Part shown: in pieces, positions 1-8,846 of the stretch
Layout: the number at the start of each line of letters is the position of its first letter
Numbering within the stretch: the stretch's first letter is position 1
Assembly: GCA_030656095.1 (NCBI GenBank)
Contig: JAUSOU010000149.1
Coordinates: 1-43,578, forward strand
Source: Thermovirgaceae bacterium
GTDB lineage: Bacteria > Synergistota > Synergistia > Synergistales > Thermovirgaceae
DNA: 43,578 bases
Direction of reading: 5' to 3'
Translations under genes and position numbers: made by a program
The notes under the pieces: generated by a model
The model's input: the letters and a program-made list of their open reading frames with translations, nothing else
Databases searched by the model: none
What the model was told of the DNA's origin: nothing

Positions 1-258
1 CACTGGTGCCGGCTGGATGATCACCTGGAACTGGTAATAGTGCTGAAGCCTGTTGGGGTTCTCTCCATACCTGCCGTCGGCTGGTCTCCTCGATGGTTCC
101 ACGTAGGCCACCCTCCACGGCTCCGGCCCAAGGACCCTGAGCGTCGTAGCGGGATTCATTGTGCCCGCCCCCACCTCGATATCATAAGGTTGCTGGATTA
201 TGCACCCCTGCTCCGCCCAGTAACGCTCGAGGCGCATCACGATCTCCTGCAGATTCAC
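1..258 (-). CDS. glyQ: Glycine--tRNA ligase alpha subunit, N-terminal part (cut by window edge)
   Basis: The 86 codons visible read as the start of the catalytic alpha chain of the two-subunit (alpha2beta2) glycyl-tRNA synthetase, which charges tRNA-Gly in the cytoplasm. Recognisable family segments are [25 protein letters not shown] and the block around [16 protein letters not shown]. The start is GTG at 258, with an AAAGGGGG ribosome-binding site about nine bases upstream. It begins 27 bases after the recO stop, so it is probably the next gene of the era-recO operon; recO-glyQ-glyS is a common bacterial order. The C-terminal part and the beta subunit lie outside the window. No oddities are seen in the visible part. 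Confidence 0.93.
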   Translation of the reverse strand, partial: MNLQEIVMRLERYWAEQGCIIQQPYDIEVGAGTMNPATTLRVLGPEPWRVAYVEPSRRPADGRYGENPNRLQHYYQFQVIIQPAPV

Positions 259-285
259 CCGGATATTCCCCCTTTGACTGATCCC

Positions 286-1008
286 TCATGCCCTTTCGGC
301 AAGCGTGTTTTCAAGAATTGTTGTGCAGGATCTTACCGTTTCCGGATGAATCCTGAATTGACCGGCGTTTCTTAGAAAATCCTCGTGCTTAAGGCTTGCC
401 ACAGCGTACAGCACATAAAGATCGTGCGCATCAAGACTCACTCCGGTCCCTGACCTCTGTCCGCACTTTTCACAGTATAGGGATTCTCCCGAGAAAAAGG
501 CCCCTGAAAGCGAAACCCTGCAATCCTGACACCTGTTCAGATCAGGTGCCAACCCCCAACTGCGGAGCCAGCGCCAGTAAAACCTCCAGTTCGAAAGATC
601 ATCGCGAATGCCAGGCTCTTCCAGAAGACAGAGCGACCAGAAAAAGATCGGCAGAAGGTCATCACACGCATGCCCGGGAAGGGTATGCCGGGCCAGAGAT
701 ACAGACCACCCTACCGCCTGGCGAATTCTTTGGGATGAGGCTCTCAGGGTCCAGAAGTCCTTGCGTACATCCACATCCCGCAGGTAGCATCTGTTAGGCC
801 CTCTGTAAACATGGAAGGTCCCCCAGACAAGCGGATCGGTAGAGCCCCCGAAACGGACCTTGCCCCTTGCGGCGCCAGGAGCCAGAAGCCATACCGGACC
901 CTCGTGCTCCATAAGCACGTAAACGCTTCTGTTCCCCTCAGGCGAGTCCTTGCGCCGCAGCACGACACCCCTTCGGCGCAAAAGACCCTGTCCGGATCTG
1001 CTCTCCAC
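286..1008 (-). CDS. recO: DNA repair protein RecO
   Basis: A 240-residue protein matching RecO, the recombination mediator that works with RecR to load RecA on SSB-coated single-stranded DNA. The N-terminal third has the OB-fold pattern (GVVLRRKDSPEGNRSVYVL). The C-terminal half carries a four-cysteine zinc site, C-x2-C in RCQDC and C-x2-C in YCEKC, as in many RecO proteins. The start is GTG at 1008, eight bases after an AGAGGGG site that overlaps the era stop codon. An ATG at 1015 is out of frame and stops at once. Length is normal for the family. Its place between era and glyQ is a widespread arrangement and supports the call, since RecO sequences are poorly conserved. Confidence 0.88.
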   Translation of the reverse strand: MESRSGQGLLRRRGVVLRRKDSPEGNRSVYVLMEHEGPVWLLAPGAARGKVRFGGSTDPLVWGTFHVYRGPNRCYLRDVDVRKDFWTLRASSQRIRQAVGWSVSLARHTLPGHACDDLLPIFFWSLCLLEEPGIRDDLSNWRFYWRWLRSWGLAPDLNRCQDCRVSLSGAFFSGESLYCEKCGQRSGTGVSLDAHDLYVLYAVASLKHEDFLRNAGQFRIHPETVRSCTTILENTLAERA

Positions 1009-1020
1009 GCTACATCCCCT

Positions 1021-1932
1021 CTAGACGTACCCCATCCTCCGGAGATCCCTCTCGGAATTCCTCCAGCCTGGCCTGACTTTGACCCATAGATCGAGAAATA
1101 CATCCTGACCGAACTGTTCCTCGATTTCCCTTCTCGCCTGCTCGCCTATGCTCTTCATCTTTGAGCCGCCCTTGCCGATAAGAATAGCTTTCTGCCCCTC
1201 TCTCTCGACATAAATGGTAGCCCTGACAAGCAGGTTCTTTCTCTCGGGATACTCATCGGGCGATTTGAACTCTTCCACATCGACAGCGACACTGTGCGGC
1301 ACTTCCTGCTCCGTTTGTCGCAAAACCTGCTCCCTGATTATCTCTCCCGCAAGAAACCGCTCGGTGCAGTCGACGAGTCGGTCGTCATCGAAGATGGGCG
1401 GCCCTGGGGGAAGAAGGGAAAAAACCCTGCCGACAAGGGCATCAAGATTGGTACCATGCAGAGCCGAGACCTGTATCGTCTCCACTGGATTAAGCCTTTC
1501 AAGGTAAACTTTCCATCCCCCCGAAGGAGCCGGAAAAACTGCGTAGTCGATCTTGTTCACGACAAGGATAACCGGTACGGGAGAGAACTCCAGCAATTTG
1601 AGGATTATCTCGTCGGCCTTTCCAATATGCGTATCGGAAGATTCAACCACGTAACATACTGCATCGGATCCCCCGAGGGATTCATCAGCCTGGCGCTTCA
1701 TGAAGCGCCCCAACTCGTGAAGGGGGCGATGAAGTCCAGGTGTATCCACGAAAATGACCTGCCCTTTTGGGTCGTTGAGGACGGCACGGATACGGTTTCT
1801 GGTGGTCTGCGGCTTGTCGGATACGATGGCGGCCTTGCCCCCGACTATTGCATTGACAAGTGTGGATTTCCCGACATTCGGCCTGCCGATGACCGCCACC
1901 ACCCCGGATTTGAGATCATTGGGGCCCGTCAT
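1021..1932 (-). CDS. era: GTPase Era
   Basis: A 303-residue GTPase needed for 16S rRNA 3'-end maturation and 30S assembly. The P-loop is GRPNVGKS (residues 16-23), followed by the switch region KPQTTRNRI, the G3 motif DTPG and the G4 motif NKID. The C-terminal KH domain has the RNA-binding loop GKGGSKMKSIG. Length equals that of standard Era proteins. The ATG at 1932 has AAGGAA nine bases upstream and overlaps the cdd stop by four bases (ATGA), indicating translational coupling. The neighbours ybeY, cdd and recO are the classical Era neighbourhood; YbeY and Era act on the same 16S rRNA end. Confidence 0.97.
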   Translation of the reverse strand: MTGPNDLKSGVVAVIGRPNVGKSTLVNAIVGGKAAIVSDKPQTTRNRIRAVLNDPKGQVIFVDTPGLHRPLHELGRFMKRQADESLGGSDAVCYVVESSDTHIGKADEIILKLLEFSPVPVILVVNKIDYAVFPAPSGGWKVYLERLNPVETIQVSALHGTNLDALVGRVFSLLPPGPPIFDDDRLVDCTERFLAGEIIREQVLRQTEQEVPHSVAVDVEEFKSPDEYPERKNLLVRATIYVEREGQKAILIGKGGSKMKSIGEQARREIEEQFGQDVFLDLWVKVRPGWRNSERDLRRMGYV

Positions 1933-2360
1933 CGGTCGCGGTTCCTTAACTTAAAGGACAAGGGGAGAAGATCTTCAAGTGAATAAAGAGAAAAAGAGCC
2001 TTCCCCGTATTCAAGGACGATGATCATTGCTGGATTGAATTCGGCCAGAACCTGCCTGCAGGACCCGCAAGGAGGGCACGGAACGCCGGAACCGCAGGCT
2101 ATGGCGATCGCTCCTGGGTTGCGCCCGCCGGATACGATCATCAGGGAGACGGCACTCCTTTCGGCGCAAACGGTCAACCCATAGCTGCCATTTTCCACGT
2201 TGCACCCTTTGAATATCCTGCCGTCATCAGCGAGAAGTGCGGCCCCGACGGGAAATCCGGAGTAGGGTGAGTAAGCGCACTCCCGGGCGGTTCTTGCCTC
2301 GTCCAGGAGATCTTCCGGCGATATTCCCAAAAAGTCCCATTCGGCCGTTTTCAGGATCAT
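1929..2360 (-). CDS. cdd: Cytidine deaminase
   Basis: A 143-residue enzyme that hydrolyses cytidine and deoxycytidine to uridine and deoxyuridine in pyrimidine salvage. The small homotetrameric form is evident: a substrate loop SPYSGFPVGAALL, the CNVENGSYG segment, the zinc/catalytic motif CAERSA (Cys ligand and Glu proton shuttle), and the second zinc motif PCPPCGSCRQV. The ATG at 2360 follows a purine-rich GAGGTGGAGGA sequence. Starts and stops overlap by four bases with the genes on both sides, so it lies inside an operon with the CBS-domain protein upstream and era downstream, as in many Firmicutes. Confidence 0.95.
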   Translation of the reverse strand: MILKTAEWDFLGISPEDLLDEARTARECAYSPYSGFPVGAALLADDGRIFKGCNVENGSYGLTVCAERSAVSLMIVSGGRNPGAIAIACGSGVPCPPCGSCRQVLAEFNPAMIIVLEYGEGSFSLYSLEDLLPLSFKLRNRDR

Positions 2361-3643
2361 TCCTCCACCTCGCCCAATCTGTAAAGCTCATCCCTCGGAG
2401 CAACTCGAACAAGTTTGATCCTGTGATCCTCAACCTCAAGGACCTGGAATTCCCAGTGACCGTAGGGAAGCCTCTGCCCCTCATCTGGAAACCGGCCGGC
2501 CAGGGAGAGGACAAGTCCGCCTATGCTGTCCATGTCGCTTGATTCAAATGGGTAGTGCAGCATCTCGCTCAGATCCTCCAGTCCCATCTGTCCCCTGACG
2601 AGGTAGCTTCCATCGGGTTCCTTCTGGATCAGTGCCCTTTCATCGTCGTACTCGTCCTGGATCTCTCCAACGATCTCCTCTATCAGGTCCTCAAGGGTTA
2701 CCAGGCCTGCCGTGCCGCCGTACTCATCGACGACTATCGCTATGTGAACCCTTTTTCCCCTCATGACATCGAAAAGATCGGCTATCCTCATCGTTTCCGG
2801 GATGAACAGGGCTTCTCTGACGAGCGAGGCTACTGTTGTAGCCGTCTTGCCGGATATAAAGGCTCCAATAAGGTCCTTTACGTAAAGGATACCCAGAATG
2901 TGGTCGGGACTCTTCTGATAAACAGGCACCCTGGAATGGCCGCACTCGCGAAAGACCGGGATGGACTCCTCTATGCTGATGTCCCCTGATACCGTAACCA
3001 TGTCCGTCCTCGGGATCATGATCTCGTACACCAGCGTCTCCTCGAAGGATATTACTCCATGGATCATTCTGCGCTCCTCTTCCTCGAAGACGCCTGAAGC
3101 CTCTCCCATGTTGACCATCTGTTCGATCTCCTCACGGGTCACGAAGGGGTGCCGGGAGGAGAGATTCAATCTCAGGAGAGAGCCAAAGAACTTCACGATG
3201 GCGACAGTGAGCCATATCAGCGGAGAGAAAAGAACATTAATAACCCTGAGCATGGGCAGGGAGATCGATACGATTCCTTCCGGCTTTATTATCGCGACGC
3301 TTTTCGGCAGGATCTCTCCGAAGATCACAATAACAACAGTCGTTAAAACCACCGCCACCAGCAGTCCACTGGCTCCCATAAGAGAAAGGGCAAGGGAGGT
3401 AGCAACAGCACTGGCGGCAATGTTTACCAGATTGTTGCCTATGAGGACGACGGTGAGGGCGCGCTGCATGTCCGAGATCAGCCACTCAATTCCCCTCTGC
3501 CTCTGGGGGTTCTTCTCCTGGATGGCGAGGAGTTTCCCTCTTCCTATAGAAGTTATGGCCGTTTCGCTGCTGCTGAAAAAGGCCGATAAGGCCAAAAGGA
3601 CAACCATTATCAAAATACTTCGGGCAATTTCTCCGCTCACCAA
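2357..3643 (-). CDS. CNNM/CBS-domain membrane protein (TlyC/CorC 'hemolysin' family)
   Basis: A 428-residue inner-membrane protein. The first ~190 residues form the CNNM (DUF21) transmembrane domain, starting with a hydrophobic stretch and SAFFSSSETA, with a further hydrophobic block near SGLLVAVVLTTVVIV. A pair of CBS domains follows (IMIPRTDMVTV ... VDEYGGTAGLVTLEDLIEEIVGEI), then a CorC/HlyC C-terminal domain. Homologues are linked to magnesium or cobalt export and often carry the misleading name hemolysin. The start is probably TTG at 3643, eight bases after AAAGGA; a GTG at 3640 is possible. It sits 16 bases after ybeY and overlaps cdd by four bases, the usual ybeY-corC-like linkage. Substrate cannot be read from sequence. 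Confidence 0.9.
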   Translation of the reverse strand: MVSGEIARSILIMVVLLALSAFFSSSETAITSIGRGKLLAIQEKNPQRQRGIEWLISDMQRALTVVLIGNNLVNIAASAVATSLALSLMGASGLLVAVVLTTVVIVIFGEILPKSVAIIKPEGIVSISLPMLRVINVLFSPLIWLTVAIVKFFGSLLRLNLSSRHPFVTREEIEQMVNMGEASGVFEEEERRMIHGVISFEETLVYEIMIPRTDMVTVSGDISIEESIPVFRECGHSRVPVYQKSPDHILGILYVKDLIGAFISGKTATTVASLVREALFIPETMRIADLFDVMRGKRVHIAIVVDEYGGTAGLVTLEDLIEEIVGEIQDEYDDERALIQKEPDGSYLVRGQMGLEDLSEMLHYPFESSDMDSIGGLVLSLAGRFPDEGQRLPYGHWEFQVLEVEDHRIKLVRVAPRDELYRLGEVEE

Positions 3644-3659
3644 CAGATCAATCCTTTCA

Positions 3660-4187
3660 TTAATTGCCCGCTTCCCGGCTTATCGGGTAAGAGAGGGCCT
3701 GCTCAATTGTATCCCAATATCGCTCCTGTGTTTCCCACATGACTCTTTTGTTATCTTCGGTGTCGTGATCCATTCCGAAAAGATGCAGAAGACCGTGAAC
3801 AACTACAAGAGACAATTCTCTCAAAAAAGAATGCCCGGCCTCGGCCGCGTTGGCATGGACCCTGGGCGGACAGACAACTATGTCTCCGAGGAGAAGCAAG
3901 GGAACATGGTCGGGAATGATGAATCCACCGGCGCCGGAGTGAAGAGGAAATGCCAGAACATCGGTTGGTGCGTCTTCACCGAGAAACCTTCTGTTAAGTC
4001 CCCTCATTGCTTCTTCTTTAAGCATGCTGATGGAGAGATGGGTCTCTTCAGGAAGAGACAGCCCTCCGCAAAAGTCTCCAAGGAGGCCCTCTATGACCGG
4101 AGTAAGGGCATCGTTCATTTTATCTGAAAAACCATCCGGGAAAATATCCTCAAACAGCTCTGTTGAAACTTCAACGAAAACACGCAT
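3660..4187 (-). CDS. ybeY: Endoribonuclease YbeY (rRNA maturation factor)
   Basis: A 175-residue single-domain metalloenzyme acting in 16S rRNA 3'-end processing and ribosome quality control. The diagnostic zinc motif H-x3-H-x5-H is present as HGLLHLFGMDH, preceded by LNRRFLGEDAPTDVLAFP and LLGDIVVCPPRV, both family hallmarks. The ATG at 4187 shares its A with the stop codon of the PgpH-type gene (TGATG), implying translational coupling. The phoH-pgpH-ybeY-tlyC-cdd-era order is typical of many Firmicutes and Synergistota. It is slightly longer than average (usually 150-160 residues), with the extra length at the N-terminus. Confidence 0.95.
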   Translation of the reverse strand: MRVFVEVSTELFEDIFPDGFSDKMNDALTPVIEGLLGDFCGGLSLPEETHLSISMLKEEAMRGLNRRFLGEDAPTDVLAFPLHSGAGGFIIPDHVPLLLLGDIVVCPPRVHANAAEAGHSFLRELSLVVVHGLLHLFGMDHDTEDNKRVMWETQERYWDTIEQALSYPISREAGN

Positions 4188-6229
4188 CAGGAAATATCAG
4201 TCCTGTCACCCTCACTTACGGGTGTAATCTTTCTCGTGTGGTACATGTGCTTGAGCGTATCGTTGAAAGCTACCTTGATCTTTGTAATATCCTGGAACGT
4301 GAGCGGCACCTCGTCAAGCTGGGACTCGGAGATCTTTGTCTCGATGACTTCGTTGACTACCTCCTCGAGCAAGCGAGGGTCGGTAATGGCGCTTGCGGCG
4401 GCGCGTACCGCCGCCTCGACCGAGTCCGCGAGCATGACGACCGCGGACTCCCTGCTCCTGGGACGATCCCCCGGATAACAGAACTGGTCCATCTGAAGAT
4501 CAGGATCCAGGATAACGGCCTTTCGGAAGAAATAGCCCAGACACGTCGTCCCGTGATGCTCCTGGATAAAAATCCTGATTTTCTTGGGAATTCCGTACTG
4601 TCTTGCTGTTTCCAGTCCATCCCTTACATGAGAGATGATTATCAGGGCGGAGAGGGTCGGCGCCAGATCGTCGTGAGGATTTTGTCCTTTCTGCTGATTT
4701 TCGACGAAAAATTGCGGGCGCCTAAGTTTGCCGACATCGTGAAAAGAGGCCCCAGCCTTGACGAGAAGGGCGTTCATCTTCAGGCTCTCCGCCGCAGCCT
4801 CGGCCAAAGTCCCGACCATGAGAGAGTGATGATATGTGCCGGGAGCCTCTATCTGAAGCCTTTTCAGCAGGGGGTGAGACGTGTGTGTGAGATCGACCAG
4901 ACGGATGGGGGTCAGAATATCGAAAAACTTTTCCCAAAACGGCAGGACTGCGAGGGTAACAAGGATCCAGACAAGCGACGAAAGAAGGTGAGAGAAGAAT
5001 ATTCCCCAATCGGAAGGAAGATAAAGACCCCACCTTATCATGAAGGCTCCCAGCGAAAGCCCCATACCCAGAAGGAAGAGCTTCCTCACGAGGTCATACC
5101 GGCTTGCGATTTTTCCCATCAGTACATATCCCAAACTTGCAGACATCCCTGAAGCGAAAATGGAGAGCATCAGGTCCATTGAGGAACTGCCGGAAGTGAT
5201 TATGGAGCCGATAATGCCGCCCCACAGTACAAGGTGGAAGGAGAAGGAACCCGGAAGACCAAGATATGCCCACCCGGCCAAAGTAAGGACCCCAAGGCCG
5301 TTCCCTCCGAAATGGGATGAAACGAGCATCGCGACCCAACCGGAAAAAAGAATGGAGATGATATACCCCCACTCGCGGGAGTCGAAGTTGAACTCCCTTC
5401 GCCTGGCATACCACCACATCCAGGATGTCCACAGCATCACCGCAAGGATCACGAAAAGCATCGTATTCCGGGGGAAAGATCTCTCCGGATACCCCTGGGC
5501 CCTGAGGACAAGCGAAAGCTCAGGGGAGACGATCTCACCCTTGCGGACTATCGTGTCGCCGATCGAGAGGATCCTTTCCACCGGAACAACCCCCTCGGCC
5601 ACCTGGCTCTTGAACTCTCTTGTGGCATCAGGATCGGAGACCATGGGCTGCCCCATTACGTGATCGAGTATCTGGAAGGCTAGATTCTGCTCCGGGATAG
5701 AAAGACCGGAGCCCTCCAGCGCGCTCCAGATCGGGTCTATACCATGTTCGGGAAGGTTGGCCGATTCGAGGATCTTTCTTCCTATGGAGGAAGAATTCGA
5801 CACGACACGGTTTCTGGAATCATCGGGGAGGCTTTTGAGTATTTCAACAAGGGGTTCGGGCAGAGCAGAGAAATAATCACCGCGTTCGATCATCAGGAGT
5901 TTATTCCTTATCTCCTGTACCAGACCGCGGTCTCGGACCATGACCCCGCCGATGTCAGACATGCGCTGCTCCCTTAAGGCCCTCGTCGCACTTTCATCAA
6001 CGATCTTCATCCTGGAATGAGCAAAGTAGGTCTGGGGGGCAGGGGATCCTGCATGGAATGAGTCTCTTCCGTCTCTCAGCCACCAGGCGAAGACCAGGAT
6101 CAGAGTCGCAGCCGCGATCACTGTGATCGTGGCTATCCAGCGAAAGCGGTATTCGGTATCCCGCGCGAGCCGGCCGGCAACACTGACTGCCAGGGATACA
6201 AATGAGCCGTCACTGCCGGTTCTGTTCAT
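4187..6229 (-). CDS. pgpH: PgpH-type 7TM-HD c-di-AMP phosphodiesterase
   Basis: A 680-residue membrane hydrolase. It has an N-terminal membrane anchor (residues ~30-50), a large extracytoplasmic domain, a seven-helix membrane block (~260-440) and a cytoplasmic HD domain with HDVGK and the downstream EHHGT motif, which bind the metals that hydrolyse c-di-AMP to pApA. This architecture matches Listeria PgpH and Bacillus YqfF. I chose ATG at 6229, which overlaps the phoH end by 20 bases and follows GAGG closely; TTG at 6250 has no ribosome-binding site. It stands between phoH and ybeY, as in Firmicutes. The synthesising enzyme CdaA is encoded at 24.3-25.1 kb, so the window carries both ends of c-di-AMP turnover. 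Confidence 0.92.
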   Translation of the reverse strand: MNRTGSDGSFVSLAVSVAGRLARDTEYRFRWIATITVIAAATLILVFAWWLRDGRDSFHAGSPAPQTYFAHSRMKIVDESATRALREQRMSDIGGVMVRDRGLVQEIRNKLLMIERGDYFSALPEPLVEILKSLPDDSRNRVVSNSSSIGRKILESANLPEHGIDPIWSALEGSGLSIPEQNLAFQILDHVMGQPMVSDPDATREFKSQVAEGVVPVERILSIGDTIVRKGEIVSPELSLVLRAQGYPERSFPRNTMLFVILAVMLWTSWMWWYARRREFNFDSREWGYIISILFSGWVAMLVSSHFGGNGLGVLTLAGWAYLGLPGSFSFHLVLWGGIIGSIITSGSSSMDLMLSIFASGMSASLGYVLMGKIASRYDLVRKLFLLGMGLSLGAFMIRWGLYLPSDWGIFFSHLLSSLVWILVTLAVLPFWEKFFDILTPIRLVDLTHTSHPLLKRLQIEAPGTYHHSLMVGTLAEAAAESLKMNALLVKAGASFHDVGKLRRPQFFVENQQKGQNPHDDLAPTLSALIIISHVRDGLETARQYGIPKKIRIFIQEHHGTTCLGYFFRKAVILDPDLQMDQFCYPGDRPRSRESAVVMLADSVEAAVRAAASAITDPRLLEEVVNEVIETKISESQLDEVPLTFQDITKIKVAFNDTLKHMYHTRKITPVSEGDRTDIS

Positions 6230-7220
6230 AATCCTCGTATGCCTGCACAATTTTCTGGACTACTTCGTGCCGGACCACATCGTTCTTGTCAAGCGCTATA
6301 AACTCAATTCCCGGAATTCCCTTCAAAATATTCCTTACGACCTTCAGGCCCGAATCCTTCCCGGATGGAAGATCGATCTGGGTTATGTCGCCGATCACCA
6401 CGGCCTTGGATCCGAATCCAAGTCTGGTAAGAAACATCTTCATCTGCTCCGGGGTGGTGTTCTGTGCCTCGTCGAGAATGATAAAGCTGTCGTTCAGCGT
6501 TCTTCCGCGCATGTAGGCAAGAGGCGCAATTTCGATCACTTTCTTTTCCACGTATTTCAGGAACCTCTCCGGGGAGAACATCTCGTAAAAGGCATCGTAA
6601 AGAGGGCGGAAATAAGGCTCAACTTTTTCCCTGAGATCTCCGGGAAGATAACCCAGGCTCTCCCCGGCCTCGACGGCCGGACGGACCAGAACGACCCGGC
6701 TGACCTTCCCCTCCTTTAGCGCCGCGACAGCGATCCCGACGGCAAGGTATGTCTTTCCTGTTCCTGCGGGCCCGATGGCGAAAAGAATGTCGTTGCTCCT
6801 GATGGCGTCGACATAACGTTTCTGCCCGCTGGTCCTGGGGTGGACGGGCTTGCCCCTGTAGGTGATGCATATTACATCCTCGTAAATCGGCAAAAGGTCA
6901 ACGAGGCCCTCTTCCGCGAAGACGTTCATGGCATAGGAAACCTCCGCCGGCCTGAGGACATGCCCCTTTTTGGCTATGCCAAAAAGCTGTCTCAGCAGAG
7001 CCGTGACGAGCTTGATCACGGATGGGTCAGGCCCCTGTACGGAGACGGAAAGATCTTTTATGACCAGGCGAACGGGGTATCGTTCTTCTATCAGTCTGAG
7101 ATTTTCGTCCCTGGGACCCAATAGCCTTGCCAGCGTCTCCTCGTTGGGGACCTCGACAAGAGTCGAGGCTGAACCAGTCAGAACATTCACTCCGTCAGGG
7201 TTCCTGCCTTCCGTGCTCAT
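6210..7220 (-). CDS. phoH: PhoH family ATPase
   Basis: A PhoH/YbeZ-type P-loop ATPase, associated with RNA metabolism and linked to YbeY in many genomes. The Walker A motif is GPAGTGKT and Walker B is the IILDEAQN segment, followed by the family hallmarks TRLGFGSKAVVIGD and TQIDLP. A short N-terminal KH-like region precedes the ATPase. Length from ATG 7220 is 336 residues, normal for the family. The start is uncertain: ATG 7220 has AAAGGG 13 bases upstream, GTG 7250 would add ten residues, and GTG 7190 has AGGAA ten bases upstream. The 3' end overlaps the pgpH start by 20 bases. The 109-base gap to the carboxyltransferase gene may hold its promoter, but none stands out. Confidence 0.92.
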   Translation of the reverse strand: MSTEGRNPDGVNVLTGSASTLVEVPNEETLARLLGPRDENLRLIEERYPVRLVIKDLSVSVQGPDPSVIKLVTALLRQLFGIAKKGHVLRPAEVSYAMNVFAEEGLVDLLPIYEDVICITYRGKPVHPRTSGQKRYVDAIRSNDILFAIGPAGTGKTYLAVGIAVAALKEGKVSRVVLVRPAVEAGESLGYLPGDLREKVEPYFRPLYDAFYEMFSPERFLKYVEKKVIEIAPLAYMRGRTLNDSFIILDEAQNTTPEQMKMFLTRLGFGSKAVVIGDITQIDLPSGKDSGLKVVRNILKGIPGIEFIALDKNDVVRHEVVQKIVQAYEDYEQNRQ

Positions 7221-7329
7221 TGTCGTCCGGCGACCCTTTCGTTCAACCACGACTCTTTAGCGGCCCCAGTGGTCAATTCCACGCACTTGCGTTCGATATT
7301 CAATATACAGGCCTCCCGAAAATACCTGG

Positions 7330-8817
7330 CTAGAGCGGGTAAGCGGAATCGTCTACCAGAGGTTCCAGTCCTACATCGCGGAGGTTGTCCCTCGCGAATT
7401 TACTCACAAGAAAGTCCTTGGCCACGGAGGGGAAAAGGGCATAACTCAGTGCGTCCTCCGGCTGTGCGATCCAGGCCCCCATGGCCTTGTAAACTCCCGG
7501 AAGCTCCGGTTCAAGGACCTCTCCGGGGCGGCATGTGATCGGCTTTTCGTCTCCGATGACCTTTTTCTGTACCTCGCTGTTCAGAGGACCGGGAGGGGTG
7601 CCATAATATCCCAGGAAGTAATTCTTTACCTCTTTTGAGACCAGCTTCCATCTATCTCCCGTGAGGACATTGAGGGTGGCCTGAGTCCCCACCAACTGGC
7701 TTGTAGGAGTGACAAGGGGCGGGTAGCCCATCTCTTTGCGGACCTTGGGGACCTCTTTCAGAACGTCCTGGAGTTTTTCCAGCGAGTTCTGTTCACTGAG
7801 CTGGCTTACGAGGTTGGAGTACATCCCGCCAGGTATCTGGTAGATGAGAACATTGATGTCGACACCCTCAAGACCCATTATCAGCTTGCTGTATTTCTCC
7901 CTGACACTCTTGAAATGCTCCGAAACGGGAATGAGCTTTTCGAGTTCAATGCCGGTATCGAACTCTCCCCGGGCCAGCGCGGCGACCATTGTCTCCGTGG
8001 CGGGCTGGCTTGTACCCATCGCAAGCGGCGATATGGCGCAATCGATCACATCCGCTCCCGCCTGGATCGACGCGTAATAGGCCATTGCGGCCATGCCGCT
8101 GGTGTAATGCGAATGAACCTGGACCGGAAGCGCTGTCTTCCTCTTGATGGCCCCAACCAGTTTGTAGGCATCGACCGGCCCCAACAGCCCTGCCATGTCC
8201 TTGATACAGATCGAATCGGTACCCATGCCTTTCATTTTGAGGGCAAGATCCGCAAAGGCCTCGAGCGTGTGCATCGGGGAGATCGTGAAAGATATGCACA
8301 TCTGGAGGTGGGATCCTTCCTTTTTGACCTGATCGGCGGCGATCTCCATGTTCCTCAGATCGTTCAGTGCATCGAAAACCCTGATAATGTCGAGCCCGTT
8401 GCCGACGGCTCTTTTGACGAACTCGCGGACGACATCGTCTGCGTAGTGCCTGTATCCGACAACGTTCTGTCCCCTGAGGAGCATCTGCAGTTTTGTCTTC
8501 CGGAAACATTTCCTGAGAATCCTGAGGCGCTTCCATGGATCTTCATCAAGAAAACGCATGCAGGTGTCGAACGTCGCTCCTCCCCAGACCTCGAGCGAAT
8601 GATATCCGACTTCGTCCATCCTCTCGGCGATCGGGACCATGTCCTCCGTCCGAAGCCGGGTGGCCATTATAGACTGGTGTGCATCCCTCAGGGCCGTTTC
8701 AGTGATCCCTATCCTGCGGCTTGTGGCCTCTGGAGCCTTGCCGGGCTTTTCGGGGCTCCGGGTTTTCTGGCTTTCCTGTGCAACCGGGATCGCCCATATT
8801 TCTTTTTTCTCGCTCAT
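7330..8817 (-). CDS. Pyruvate/oxaloacetate carboxyltransferase subunit (PycB/OadA-like, no biotinyl domain)
   Basis: A 495-residue carboxyltransferase related to pyruvate carboxylase subunit B and oxaloacetate decarboxylase alpha. Features include TALRDAHQS, the VWGGATFDTCMRFLDEDPW block, the KDMAGLLGP metal region, the HSHYTSGMA metal-ligand histidines and LVTPTSQLVGTQA in the conserved PYC/OADA domain. It moves CO2 between carboxybiotin and pyruvate/oxaloacetate. The protein ends soon after this domain, with no AMKM biotinylation motif, so the biotin carrier must be a separate protein not encoded here. A low-complexity N-terminus of ~40 residues precedes the TIM barrel. The start is set by a strong GGAGGTGA site before ATG 8817; an in-frame ATG at 8850 lacks one. 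It overlaps no neighbour but follows mazG by 29 bases. Confidence 0.9.
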   Translation of the reverse strand: MSEKKEIWAIPVAQESQKTRSPEKPGKAPEATSRRIGITETALRDAHQSIMATRLRTEDMVPIAERMDEVGYHSLEVWGGATFDTCMRFLDEDPWKRLRILRKCFRKTKLQMLLRGQNVVGYRHYADDVVREFVKRAVGNGLDIIRVFDALNDLRNMEIAADQVKKEGSHLQMCISFTISPMHTLEAFADLALKMKGMGTDSICIKDMAGLLGPVDAYKLVGAIKRKTALPVQVHSHYTSGMAAMAYYASIQAGADVIDCAISPLAMGTSQPATETMVAALARGEFDTGIELEKLIPVSEHFKSVREKYSKLIMGLEGVDINVLIYQIPGGMYSNLVSQLSEQNSLEKLQDVLKEVPKVRKEMGYPPLVTPTSQLVGTQATLNVLTGDRWKLVSKEVKNYFLGYYGTPPGPLNSEVQKKVIGDEKPITCRPGEVLEPELPGVYKAMGAWIAQPEDALSYALFPSVAKDFLVSKFARDNLRDVGLEPLVDDSAYPL

Positions 8818-8846
8818 TTCCTCACCTCCGGTAAGGGTGGCATCCA

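Noticed and set aside
2961-4127. Long plus-strand open frame of 388 codons opposite the CNNM/CBS and ybeY genes
   Set aside because: It is antisense to two well-supported genes, has a serine- and arginine-rich composition typical of reverse frames, and no ribosome-binding site or known motif.
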